Assembly: GCF_023208195.1 (NCBI RefSeq) | Contig: NZ_CP060034.1 | Location: 1,488,001 to 1,552,000 of the forward strand | From: Nocardioides sp. InS609-2 | GTDB lineage: Bacteria > Actinomycetota > Actinomycetes > Propionibacteriales > Nocardioidaceae | Length of the DNA: 64,000 nt | Direction: 5' to 3' | In this document: positions 27,518 through 35,899 of the stretch, piece after piece | Layout: the number at the start of each line of letters is the position of its first letter | Position numbering within the stretch: position 1 is the first letter of the stretch | The notes under the pieces: model-generated | The model's input: only the letters and a program-made list of their open reading frames with translations | What the model was told of the DNA's origin: nothing | Database searches by the model: none | Made by a program: the position numbers and the translations under genes

Positions 27518-29349
27518 GGTTCGCTCCTTGTTGTCTGTTCTGTCGTGGCGTGCGCGAGCCGCCACGCGGCGTTGATGAGCCCGACGTGGGAGAACGTCTG
27601 CGGGAAGTTGCCCAGCAGCTCGCCGCTGGCGGGATCGGCCTCCTCGGAGAGCAGCCCCAGGTCGTTGGCATGCGCGGTGGCACTGCGGAACCAGGACGTG
27701 GCCCGGTCGGTCTCCCCGCCCAGTGCCAGGCACTCGACGAGCCAGTATGTGCAGATCAGGAAACCGCTGGGATCGTCGGGCCACCGGCGGACCAGCCCAC
27801 CGGTGCCCAGCTCGCGCTCGACCGCCTCGATGGTGGCCCACATGCGCTGGTCGCTCGCGGGCAAGAAACCCACGAGTGGAAGCAGCAGCACCGAGGCGTC
27901 GAGGTCGTCGGAGGCGAAGGCGCCGGCATAGGCGCAGGCCGTGCGGCTCCAGGCCTGGTCAAGGACCGCGGCGTGCACCTCGTCCCGCGCGACCGCCCAT
28001 CGCGTCGGGTCGGCGTCGGGCCCGAGGGCTGGTGCCAGCTGGACAGCCCGGTCGAGCGCCACCCAGCACATGACCTTCGAGGAGACGTAGTGGCGTGGCT
28101 TCGCGCGGGACTCCCACATCCCGGCGTCGGGCTCGGCCCATCCCTCCGCTGCCCGGTCGGCCAAGGTCACCAGCATGTCCTGGATGGGACGGGCGAGCTC
28201 CCCGAGTTGTTCGCGCAGAAGGTGAGCGGCTTCGAGCACCTCGCCAAGGACGTCGAGCTGTTGCTGCTGCCATGCCTGGTTGCCTACTCGTACTGGTCGA
28301 CTGTCCTGGTATCCGGACAGGTGCTCCAGCGCATGTTCGGTGAGGTCCCGCTCACCCTCGACGCCGTACATGATCTGCACGAGCTCGTCGCCGAGGTGCC
28401 CGGCGGCGTTGGCGAACCAGTCGAACACTCGACCGGGCTCGTCCGGGCAGGCGGCCACCCACAGCGCGCGCATGGTCAGGCTCAGGTCGCGCAGCCAGGC
28501 GAAGCGGTAGTCGAAGTTGAGCTCGCCACCGAGTTGCTCCGGCAGCGAGGTCGTCGCGGCGGCTACCACGGCTCCGGAGGGCTGGAAGGTCAGGCCCTGA
28601 AGGACCAGCGAGCTGCGGCGCACCTCGTCGGGGAAGCAGCCGTCGTAGCCGGTGTGCAGAGCGGACCAGGACTCCCAGCCCACGAGGGTATCCTCGAGCG
28701 AGGGTTCGTCGGCGTGGGAGACCGTGCCGAACGACGGGAAGTAGCTCAGGCGCAGCTCGACGCTCTCGCCCGCAGCGACCGGGAACGTCGCCGCGGCGGC
28801 GCCGTCCTGACACTCCCAACTCACCGGTCCGGTGCAGTGCAGCCGCACCGGCCCGCCACGGAACTCCACTCCCCCGATCCGCGCGCGCACGTGCGGCTGG
28901 GTGCGCCCGTACTCCATCCGTGGCACCAGCTCGGTGCGCATCTGGATCAGACCGGAGCGTCCCTCGACGCGACGAAGCAGCATGTGCGGGCTGCGCAGGC
29001 CGATGTCGTGCCCGCGGGCGCCGCGCTCCAGCGCGAGGGTGTCGGAGACCGCCACCTCGCCGACGTCGGTGCGGAAGAGGGTGCGCAGAACCAGTGTGTC
29101 ACCGACGTAGTAGCGCTCCGTCCGATGCTCCCAGGTCTGGATCTCTTCCGCGGGACACAGCGACCAGTGTCCGGCGTCGGGATCGAGCAGCCTGCCGAGG
29201 ACGGAGGGGGAGTCGAAACGCGGCACGCACCACCAGTCCATCGAACCGCGCCGGTCGACGAGCGCCGCAGAGTGACAGTCGGAGAGGAACCCGTAGTCGG
29301 CGATCGGCGGACGGCGACGGGTTTCGGACGCGGCCGGGCCGTTACCCAT
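27514..29349 (-). CDS. Glycoside hydrolase family 15 protein (trehalase/glucoamylase-like)
   Basis: A 611-residue GH15 enzyme. The N-terminal beta domain starts IADYGFLSDCHSAALVDRRG and the (alpha/alpha)6 barrel carries FDYRFAWLRDLSLTMRALW, RVGNQAWQQQQLDVLGEV and a C-terminal NFPQTFSHVGLINAAWRLA. The R-F-A-W-L-R-D and Q-Q-Q-L-D patterns are those of actinobacterial GH15 trehalases and glucoamylases. No signal peptide, so it should act inside the cell, on trehalose, maltose or glycogen-type glucans. It overlaps the membrane gene upstream by 8 bp and the SDR by 4 bp, so the operon may begin with glucose release. Confidence 0.93.
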   Translation of the reverse strand: MGNGPAASETRRRPPIADYGFLSDCHSAALVDRRGSMDWWCVPRFDSPSVLGRLLDPDAGHWSLCPAEEIQTWEHRTERYYVGDTLVLRTLFRTDVGEVAVSDTLALERGARGHDIGLRSPHMLLRRVEGRSGLIQMRTELVPRMEYGRTQPHVRARIGGVEFRGGPVRLHCTGPVSWECQDGAAAATFPVAAGESVELRLSYFPSFGTVSHADEPSLEDTLVGWESWSALHTGYDGCFPDEVRRSSLVLQGLTFQPSGAVVAAATTSLPEQLGGELNFDYRFAWLRDLSLTMRALWVAACPDEPGRVFDWFANAAGHLGDELVQIMYGVEGERDLTEHALEHLSGYQDSRPVRVGNQAWQQQQLDVLGEVLEAAHLLREQLGELARPIQDMLVTLADRAAEGWAEPDAGMWESRAKPRHYVSSKVMCWVALDRAVQLAPALGPDADPTRWAVARDEVHAAVLDQAWSRTACAYAGAFASDDLDASVLLLPLVGFLPASDQRMWATIEAVERELGTGGLVRRWPDDPSGFLICTYWLVECLALGGETDRATSWFRSATAHANDLGLLSEEADPASGELLGNFPQTFSHVGLINAAWRLAHATTEQTTRSEP

Positions 29350-29815
29350 GAGGAAGGGCGGTTGAGGTAGGACGGTTGAGATAGGACAGGGCCAGCGCGG
29401 TCGCGGTGGCGTAGACGAGGTGGTGCCACACGTCGATGGCGACCTCGGTCGGCGCCATTTCCGTGATCGGTGGTGCCACCCCCAGCCTGGGAAGCATGGT
29501 CACCTCGCCGCCCCAGACCGCGCCGAGATGGACGAGCGTTGCAACCGGAGCAGCGATGCCGGCGACGGCGAGAACGCCGCGGGGCGCTCCCCACAGCGTG
29601 CCGTACGCCCAGTGCACCATTGTGGACAGCCGGGCCTTCTCCGTCTCCCCGATCGGCTGGAAGCCCAGAACCTTGGCCGCCGCGTCGAGGGGTGCTGTGC
29701 TGCCCTCCCGGTCACGAAGCTTGGCCTCCAGCGCGCTGGAGGCGGTCATCGCCGCCGTCCCAACCATGCCTGCGAACAGGCCCTCCCCCACCGCAGCCGC
29801 CACTCGTTCGATCAC
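29342..29815 (-). CDS. DUF1440-like membrane protein, first gene of the operon
   Basis: 157 residues with GEGLFAGMVGTAAMTASSAL, HWAYGTLWGAPRGVLAVAG, APVATLVHLGAVWGGEVTM and a C-terminal HHLVYATATALALSYL. The spacing of GxxAGxxGTxxMT and HxxxGTxWG is the same as in the gene at 11672-12142, so these are two members of one family of unknown function. The GTG at 29815 has GGGAGG seven bases upstream. It overlaps GH15 by 8 bp. The DNA directly upstream carries the wreck of a cytochrome b/molybdopterin gene. Confidence 0.75.
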   Translation of the reverse strand: MIERVAAAVGEGLFAGMVGTAAMTASSALEAKLRDREGSTAPLDAAAKVLGFQPIGETEKARLSTMVHWAYGTLWGAPRGVLAVAGIAAPVATLVHLGAVWGGEVTMLPRLGVAPPITEMAPTEVAIDVWHHLVYATATALALSYLNRPTSTALPHG

Positions 29816-29990
29816 GGCAACCTCCCGTCCGGATCTGGTCCGCGCCCGAGGAGCGCGAACCGCGACGTGTCGGGGGGATCGACCCATCGTCGGTCCCCCA
29901 TGCCAAGACGACAAAGCTGGCCGCCGGGGTCCAGGGCGACGCGGTCCGGTGCTCCCGCGGGCCGCAGGTGCAGCAGCTCGGGCCGAACAG

Positions 29991-30228
29991 TCACATCATG
30001 CCCGCTCCTAGTAGCCACCCCCACCCCACCGCCGGTGGCCAGTCGAACAGCTTGGGCACTACCGACCACAGAAGCGTCGCGCCGAACACAGACGTGAGCC
30101 AGGGTCCCCGCAACGGGGCTCCGCCACGCATGCCTATCTCCCATGCCCGGTGGCCGATGCCGTTCGAGGGCACGCCACAGTGCAGCGGGGAACCCGTATG
30201 CGGCTTGCTCTGACTCCAGGTCGCCCAC
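29991..30228 (-). pseudogene. Broken copy of the cytochrome b/molybdopterin gene
   Basis: From 30228 the frame reads AAYGFPAALWRALERHRPPG, close to the start of the 19698-21035 protein (SYGFPAGLWRALERNPPPG). A one-base insertion in a C-run near 30118-30121 shifts the frame. The next frame reads PLRGPWLTSVFGATL, then jumps directly to WSVVPKLFDWPPA. In the intact protein those two segments are about 80 residues apart, so an internal deletion has occurred. The frame ends at a TGA at 29991. The molybdopterin half is missing. It starts two bases after the secreted-protein stop. Confidence 0.85.
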
Positions 30229-30230
30229 GG

Positions 30231-31559
30231 TCAGCGCACGAAGGATCGGTCGGTCTCGACCTGGGCTCCGGCTATGGGCTCGACCAGGTCTTCGGTGGGC
30301 ATCTGGTCGGTGAATGCGATCACGGGGCAATTGATCAGCACGTTCGTGGAGCCGAACGGGACGCCCTCGGGTCCGGTCAGCAGGTCGGGACGGCTGGCGG
30401 CGAGGTTGAGGATCTCGAACTCGTCTGTCTGGCGGGTGTTGAGCCCGAGACTGACTGCCTTGTCCGTCCACTGGGAGAGCTGCGCCTCCCACAGGGGGCT
30501 GTAGGCAAACTTGCGGTGTGGATCGGTCAGGGTCGGGAAGTCCCCTTGGACGTTGAGGGAGTCACCGCCGTTGCGCTGGGACTGGATGAAGGCGGTGTTG
30601 CCGAGGTCGGCGTCCTCGTCGGCGTGCCCGTCGAGGATGAGATGGGCCAGTCCTTGGGCCTGTGGGTTGTCGGCTCCGGTCTGACCGTTGACGAAGGGGA
30701 AGATGCGTTCGCGGACCGAGCCTGCGAAGTCGTCGCCACCGCTGAACGGCGTCTTGCCCAGCGATGGAACGAACGTGGCACGCTCGAGGGTGGCGGTGAT
30801 CGCGTCGGATGACTCCGTGCTGATGTAGAGGATGGGCTGGCCCGAGTCGAAGCCGTTGATGATCAGCAGCTCGACCGAAGGTGCGAAGAACTGACCCGGA
30901 CCCGCCTTCTTCGCAGGGTTGATCTTGAGGACCCGATCCGCCGTGTCGGAATGATGCACCACGTCGAAGGGGCCGTTCCCCGTGGCGACGATCGGGGTGT
31001 TGTAGACGGTGGTCGAGCCGCGGAACTTGATGAACGGGCTGTAGCGGCGGCTAGCCACGCCGCCCGGCTTTGCCACTGCCGGCGGAAACGCGTTCGGGCC
31101 GGCCTTGAGGACCCGGGTGGGGCTGAAGTCGGGCGCACCCTGGAACTGCGCCACCGCCTCGCCGAACTTGTTGCCCGGTGGCGTCGTGAGCGATACATCC
31201 TGCACGCAGACCGGGCAGCCGATTCCCACGTTGGCGAGCTTCGGCGCGAAGTTGACGTTCAGGTTGCGCGCTGCGCCCTCATCGGAGGCTTCGGTGATGA
31301 CGTACCAGACGGTCTCGCCGTGGAAGCGTCCCTTGTGTAGCGGCAAGGTGGCGCTGTGATGGGTGAGGTTCACCTCCACAGTGCTCTCGAGGATGATCTT
31401 GCTCTTGGGCAGGAGCCCGGTGGACTGGCCGGCGGTGCCAGCCGACGACGTCGCCGTCGAAGGGTTGGACAGCCCGAGCCCGAGCCCGAGTGCCGTCGCC
31501 GACGCGGCGAGCGCCACGGCCCCCATCGCCCAGCGCCGGGACGTATGCATGTGAGTCAT
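30231..31559 (-). CDS. Secreted protein of unknown function
   Basis: 442 residues with a signal peptide (basic MTHMHTSRRWAMG, hydrophobic AVALAASATALGLGLGL, then a serine/threonine-rich stretch). The mature part has the conserved-looking LTHHSATLPLHKGRFHGETV, YVITEASD, a CPVC pair and the patches YSPFIKF and VYNTPIVATG. I cannot name the family. The beta-rich composition and histidines suggest an extracytoplasmic binding or redox role. The start at 31559 has AAGGAG at a good distance. A pseudogene of the cytochrome b/molybdopterin type follows directly, so the protein may once have been paired with that oxidoreductase. The gene is divergent from a MocR regulator. Confidence 0.75.
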   Translation of the reverse strand: MTHMHTSRRWAMGAVALAASATALGLGLGLSNPSTATSSAGTAGQSTGLLPKSKIILESTVEVNLTHHSATLPLHKGRFHGETVWYVITEASDEGAARNLNVNFAPKLANVGIGCPVCVQDVSLTTPPGNKFGEAVAQFQGAPDFSPTRVLKAGPNAFPPAVAKPGGVASRRYSPFIKFRGSTTVYNTPIVATGNGPFDVVHHSDTADRVLKINPAKKAGPGQFFAPSVELLIINGFDSGQPILYISTESSDAITATLERATFVPSLGKTPFSGGDDFAGSVRERIFPFVNGQTGADNPQAQGLAHLILDGHADEDADLGNTAFIQSQRNGGDSLNVQGDFPTLTDPHRKFAYSPLWEAQLSQWTDKAVSLGLNTRQTDEFEILNLAASRPDLLTGPEGVPFGSTNVLINCPVIAFTDQMPTEDLVEPIAGAQVETDRSFVR

Positions 31560-31665
31560 GCGAGAGCTCCTTCGAATGTCGGGTTCCGGTGTTCGCCCTT
31601 GGAATTACGCTAGTGCTCCTAGGTCCTGACGACAGGTCCTGTTCCGGGCGAGAAAGTAGGACCAG

Positions 31666-33153
31666 TTGGCTGAGCGATCGGGACGGCGGCGGGCGTCGTG
31701 GCTTCCTGGGTCGTTGAGCGACCAGCCGGGGCGGACGCTGCGGCAGCAGTTGAGCGAAGCGATGAAGCAGTCAATCCGCGCTGGACTGCTGCCTGCTGGT
31801 TCGACGGTTCCGTCGTCTCGCGCGCTCGCCGGCGACCTCGGGGTTTCGCGGGGAGTGGTCGTCGACGCCTATGCACAGTTGGTCGCGGAGGGGTTCCTCG
31901 TCGGCCGCGCCGGCTCGGGCACCGTGGTGAGAGACGTCGCCCGACCCCCCTCGCGTCCGTCGGTCTCGGCCCCAGCCGGCCGCGTCGAGGCACCGCCGTA
32001 CGACATCGATCTGCGCCCTGGGCTGCCCGACCTGGCCTCGTTCCCTCGTGCCGTGTGGCTGGCTGCAACCCGCGACGTGCTGCGCTCGCTGCCCGACGAG
32101 GAGCTGGGGTACGTCGCTCCATGGGGCGCGATGGCCCTCAGAGAGGAGCTCGCGGACTATTTGAAACGGGTCCGCGCGGCGATGGTGGAGCCTGACCACC
32201 TCGTCATCGTCACCGGCGCCACCCAGGGACTGACCCTGCTGGTCCGGATGCTCGCCGAGACCGGGCACACGATCCTCGCGGTCGAGTCGCCCAGCAACGC
32301 GAGTCAGCGACGCGTACTCGGTCGTCACATCTCAAACATCCTAGATATACCGGTCGACGACGAAGGGCTCGTCGTGACCGAGCTGGAGAGGACCGCGTGC
32401 CGCGCGGTGCTCGTCACACCTTCCCACCAGTATCCGAGCGGGGTCACGCTGTCCCCTGCCCGACGCAGTGAACTCATCAGGTGGGCTCAACGCGTCGACG
32501 GTGTCATCCTCGAGGACGACCACGCCCCCGAGTTCCGCTTCGACCGTGGCCCGATCGGCTGCCTACAGGGGCTCGACCCACAACATGTGGCGCTGGTCGG
32601 TTCGGCGAGCAAGTCCCTCGCCCCCGGCCTGCGGCTCGGGTGGGTGGTCGCGCCACTGGTGCTGCACGAGATGCTGCTGGCGGCCAAGCGCGACGACGAC
32701 TTCGGCAGCCCCGTGCTCAGCCAGCACGTGCTGGCCCGGCTGCTGGCCAACGGCGCCTATGACCGACACATCCGTCGTACCCGGCGCCGATACATGGAGC
32801 GACGCGACGCCCTCGTCACCGCTCTGGCCGAAGAGCTGCCTGACTGGGAGATGTCTGGTCGGGGCGGCGGACTGCACGTCATGCTCCGCCTTCCGGCCGG
32901 CGTGGACGAGGAACGGGTATGTGCAGCCGCAGCGGACAGAGGCCTCGCCGTCCAGGGCACCCGTGCAATGTACGGCTCACTGCCCGCACCGCACAGCCTG
33001 ATCGCCAGCTATGCGCGCGCGCCAGCAGGAGTGCTGACCGAAGCAGTGCATCGTCTCGCAGCCGCCAGTACCTCGGTACGGACCGTGACCACCGGCTCAA
33101 ACGATCCCGCGATCCGACGCGTCCGCCCCGCCACCGCGCTCGACTACTTCTGA
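31666..33153 (+). CDS. MocR/PdxR-family regulator (GntR HTH plus aminotransferase fold)
   Basis: 495 residues. Residues about 20-90 are a GntR winged helix (LRQQLSEAMKQSIRAGLLPA and GVSRGVVVDAYAQLVAEGFL). The rest is a fold-type-I aminotransferase domain with the PLP lysine in GSASKSLAPGLRLGW and the acid pair in VILEDDHAPEFRF. The tyrosine often found after the acid pair is His here. Such proteins sense PLP or amino compounds and usually control divergent genes. The start is a TTG at 31666, with homology from its first residues. It faces the secreted-protein gene across about 105 bp, which probably holds both promoters. Confidence 0.93.
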   Translation: MAERSGRRRASWLPGSLSDQPGRTLRQQLSEAMKQSIRAGLLPAGSTVPSSRALAGDLGVSRGVVVDAYAQLVAEGFLVGRAGSGTVVRDVARPPSRPSVSAPAGRVEAPPYDIDLRPGLPDLASFPRAVWLAATRDVLRSLPDEELGYVAPWGAMALREELADYLKRVRAAMVEPDHLVIVTGATQGLTLLVRMLAETGHTILAVESPSNASQRRVLGRHISNILDIPVDDEGLVVTELERTACRAVLVTPSHQYPSGVTLSPARRSELIRWAQRVDGVILEDDHAPEFRFDRGPIGCLQGLDPQHVALVGSASKSLAPGLRLGWVVAPLVLHEMLLAAKRDDDFGSPVLSQHVLARLLANGAYDRHIRRTRRRYMERRDALVTALAEELPDWEMSGRGGGLHVMLRLPAGVDEERVCAAAADRGLAVQGTRAMYGSLPAPHSLIASYARAPAGVLTEAVHRLAAASTSVRTVTTGSNDPAIRRVRPATALDYF

Positions 33154-33642
33154 AGTCTTTTCAGGTTGAGGTGGCCTGAGCACCGTTACCAGAGGCGAGC
33201 GTCAGGAGGTCGACTGTTACGAGGTCGCGGTGATACTCGTGGCTTCGAGCCCAAGCCCCTTCCCCGGCACGCGTGCCCGCTGCCATCGTTATTTGCCTCT
33301 CTCCACCCGAGAGGGCGCCCCGCCGCCTCCAACGCTTGGCGGCGGGGCGTCAAAGGGGTTCAGCAAGCCGCACGCAGTGCCACTGTGCGCGGCACGCAGG
33401 CGCTCTCGAATGGCCTGTGCGGGGAACGGCGGTCGGGTGCGAGGGACTACGCCCGGTCTCGGGGCACGTGTAGATCAATCGACCCATCAAACGCCGTTAG
33501 CCGGCAGCCGATCCGCGACCGGGACGTGAGCAGGTTCGCCCAAGGCCGCCGAATCAGAGCGCGAAGGAGAGGGGGCACGTAGTGCAGGGCGCACGAGGCG
33601 TGGCCGATCGACAACTCGCCCCCTCCCTCAGACGGGTGAGGT
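33154..33642. other. Gene-free stretch between convergent genes
   Basis: No frame in this 490-bp stretch has protein-like composition or a start with a ribosome-binding site. It holds one very strong hairpin (listed separately) and otherwise unremarkable GC-rich sequence. It separates the convergent MocR and TetR genes. Confidence 0.6.
33316..33349. terminator. Strong hairpin between convergent MocR and TetR genes
   Basis: CGCCCCGCCGCC at 33316-33327 pairs perfectly with GGCGGCGGGGCG at 33338-33349 around a 10-base loop. There is no T-run. A bidirectional terminator is the simplest reading. Confidence 0.65.
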
Positions 33643-34176
33643 TCAGTGGTCGCTGGTCTCCGCGGCGGCGATCAGGTGGTTGATCACGCGGTTGGCCCGT
33701 CGGGCTGGGAGCGCGGGCAGCCCGGTGACGGCGGCGAGGTAGAGGCCGTCGCCGACGAGTCGGATGATGTCGGCCAGTACCGGGTCGCTGATGTCTGCTT
33801 TCAGTCGAACCGACCAGTCGGCGAACACGTCATGCACGATCTGTCTAGTGTGCTCGGACACGGCCGCGGTGTCGGATTGGACCGCGGTGATGACGGCCCA
33901 GTAGTGCTGGGCTTCGGCGGTTGCCGGCCGTGAGGTTTGCAGGAACGCGCGGGCCGTGCCACGTGTGTCAGCGAGGGCGAGATTGGCGTCGGTGTAGTCG
34001 CGCAGCCGTTGCGCGAGAGCGTCGGTCAGTGCTTGTTTGGACGGGAAGTGGTAGAGCAGTCCGCCTTTGGAGACCCCTGCCCGCGCGGCCACGGATTCCA
34101 GGGTGACGGTGCTGATGCCATGCTCGGCGATCTCGTCTCGATACGCGTCGAGTATCGCTTCTCGTTTCGAAGTCAT
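33643..34176 (-). CDS. TetR-family transcriptional regulator
   Basis: 177 residues with the N-terminal TetR HTH (KREAILDAYRDEIAEHG, then TLESVAARAGVSKGGLLYHF, residues 3-45) and an all-helical ligand domain (about 55-175) with no recognised ligand pattern. It is divergent from the amidase gene, and a perfect palindrome lies between the two starts, so it most likely represses itself and the amidase. The amidase is now interrupted by a stop, so the switch may have lost its target. Confidence 0.93.
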   Translation of the reverse strand: MTSKREAILDAYRDEIAEHGISTVTLESVAARAGVSKGGLLYHFPSKQALTDALAQRLRDYTDANLALADTRGTARAFLQTSRPATAEAQHYWAVITAVQSDTAAVSEHTRQIVHDVFADWSVRLKADISDPVLADIIRLVGDGLYLAAVTGLPALPARRANRVINHLIAAAETSDH

Positions 34177-34187
34177 GCCGCTACTGT

Positions 34188-34201
34188 ACCGTCTGGACGG
34201 T
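34188..34201. promoter_or_regulatory. Likely TetR operator (palindrome)
   Basis: ACCGTC at 34188-34193 and GACGGT at 34196-34201 form a perfect 6-bp inverted repeat with a 2-base centre. It lies 11 bp upstream of the TetR start and 22 bp upstream of the amidase start. The size and position fit binding of a TetR dimer. Confidence 0.7.
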
Positions 34202-34223
34202 TAAGTTGCGAGCGAGGCATGTG

Positions 34224-35570
34224 ATGACGAGCAACTGGTCGGCGACCGAGGCAGCGGCAGCGATCGCCCGTGGCGAGGTGTCCTCCCGGGAACTCGCCGC
34301 CGCGCTGAAGCGGATCGAGGAGGTGAACCCGTCGGTGAACGCGCTCGCCGAGCTACGCAGCCAGGACGTGCTCAGCGAGGCGGATGAGGCCGATGCCGCC
34401 CTCGCGACTGGCGCAACCGTCGGCCCGCTGCACGGCGTACCGATCACGGTCAAGGAGGCGCTGAACGTCGCGGGCATGCACACCACCTGGGGCAACCCCG
34501 ACTGGGCAGACCACGTTTCAGATTGGGATGCCACGGTGGTGACGCGACTCCGGGACGCGGGTGCGGTGCTGGTCGGCAAGAGCAACGTCGCGTTCATGCT
34601 GGCCGACTTCGCCCAGACCACCAACCCGCTCTACGGCACAACCCGCAACCCGCACGATCTCGACCGGGCACCGAGTGGATCCAGTGGCGGCGCGGCCGCC
34701 GCGCTGGCTGCCGGCATGACCTACCTGGACTTCGGATCCGACCTCGCAGGCTCGATCCGGATACCGGCGGCAAACTACGGTATCTACGGCTTGAAGCCGA
34801 GTTCCGGGATCGTCCCGCTGAGCGGGTCCCAGCCACCGGGGGCGCCGACGCCACCGAACGAAATGTCCTAGCTCTCGTGTTTGGGGCCGATGGCCCGCAC
34901 CGCGCAGGATCTGCGGACCGCGCTGCGCGTCACGGCCGGACCGGAGACATCCACCGGCTACTCGTGGTCACTGCCCGCCGCCCGGCACAGTCGAGTAGCG
35001 GACTATCGAGTGGGTGTGGTCACGGATGACCCGCGAGTTCCGGTCACCGACGAGGTCGGTGCCGCGCTGTCAGACACTATCGACGCGCTCGCAAGAACAG
35101 GCGCGCAGATCGTGCCGGGCTGGCCACACGGCGTGCAGGCAGATGAGGTGTTCGAGACGTTCGGGTTCCTGCTGAATGTGTTCCTCGCCTACGCCCAGCC
35201 TGGACCGACCGATATCGACTTCGGCGAGTTCATCGAACACGAGCATCGCCGGATGTCGATTCGTGCGGCCTGGCAGGCCTACCACCGCGACGTCGATGTG
35301 TTCCTGTGCCCGGTGAACTTCACCACCGCGATCCCACACGACGACCGGCCCTTCGAGCAGCGCAGGGTCGCGACCACCTCAGGGCCCCGCCCCTACACCG
35401 ACCAATCGTTCTGGACCGCACACGCCTCACTACCCGGACTCCCCGCCGTCTCGGCCCCGATCCGAACCACCGCAGGCGGATTGCCGATCGGGATACAGAT
35501 CATCGGCCCCCGCTACGAAGACGACACCGCCATCACCTTCGCCGAACTGCTCGCCGCGGGGGCGTCATAA
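34224..35570 (+). pseudogene. Amidase-signature enzyme split by an in-frame amber codon
   Basis: An amidase-signature protein of about 450 residues. The first part (34224-34871) has the catalytic Lys region HGVPITVKEALNVAG and the Ser-rich signature APSGSSGGAAAALAAG with GSDLAGSIRIPAANYG. A TAG at 34869-34871 stops it in the middle of the conserved ...EMS-LS..LGPMARTAQDL segment; relatives have tyrosine there, one base from TAG. The rest continues in the same frame (34872-35570) to the family C-terminus (PAVSAPIRTTAGGLPIGIQI). No frameshift is needed. Substrate unknown. It is recently inactivated, or rescued by suppression or a sequencing error. Confidence 0.88.
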
Positions 35571-35899
35571 CTCCCAGGCTTTACCCGACACCAACGGGGG
35601 GTGATGCGCACTCCCCCGCTCAACCGTCGCCAATACCTACGGGGTAGGTCTCACCGGCCAGCAGCGGCAGCGTGCACATCTTCGCCAACGCCTTGCGGGC
35701 GTTGTCGGGGTGCAGGGCTTCCTTGACCATGGCACGCAGCACGCCGCACCGGTGCCTCGACGCCGCCCTGCCAGCGAACAGCAGCTGGTTGACGCTGCCG
35801 AGCTGGCCGATGACGCGTGGCGCAGGGTCAGGACGTGACCCACTCCACCGGTGCAGTGATGGAACTGGGACCTTGCCCTGGCTGTCGGACGGGCCGAGG
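35571..35899. other. Intergenic stretch with an unidentified minus-strand remnant
   Basis: No intact gene is seen. On the minus strand the frame ending near 35620 reads MVKEALHPDNARKALAKMCT followed by LPLLAGETYP, which has good protein character but no proper start and no family I recognise; its upstream part runs into DUF808. The bases around 35600-35660 resemble those at about 8022-8085, next to the uvrA remnant (shared GGTGATG-GCACTCCCC and GGGGTAGGTC). Confidence 0.45.

Noticed and set aside
27550..29370. A 606-codon plus-strand open frame
   Set aside because: Antisense to the GH15 gene, which has clear family motifs; the frame is open only because of third-position GC bias.
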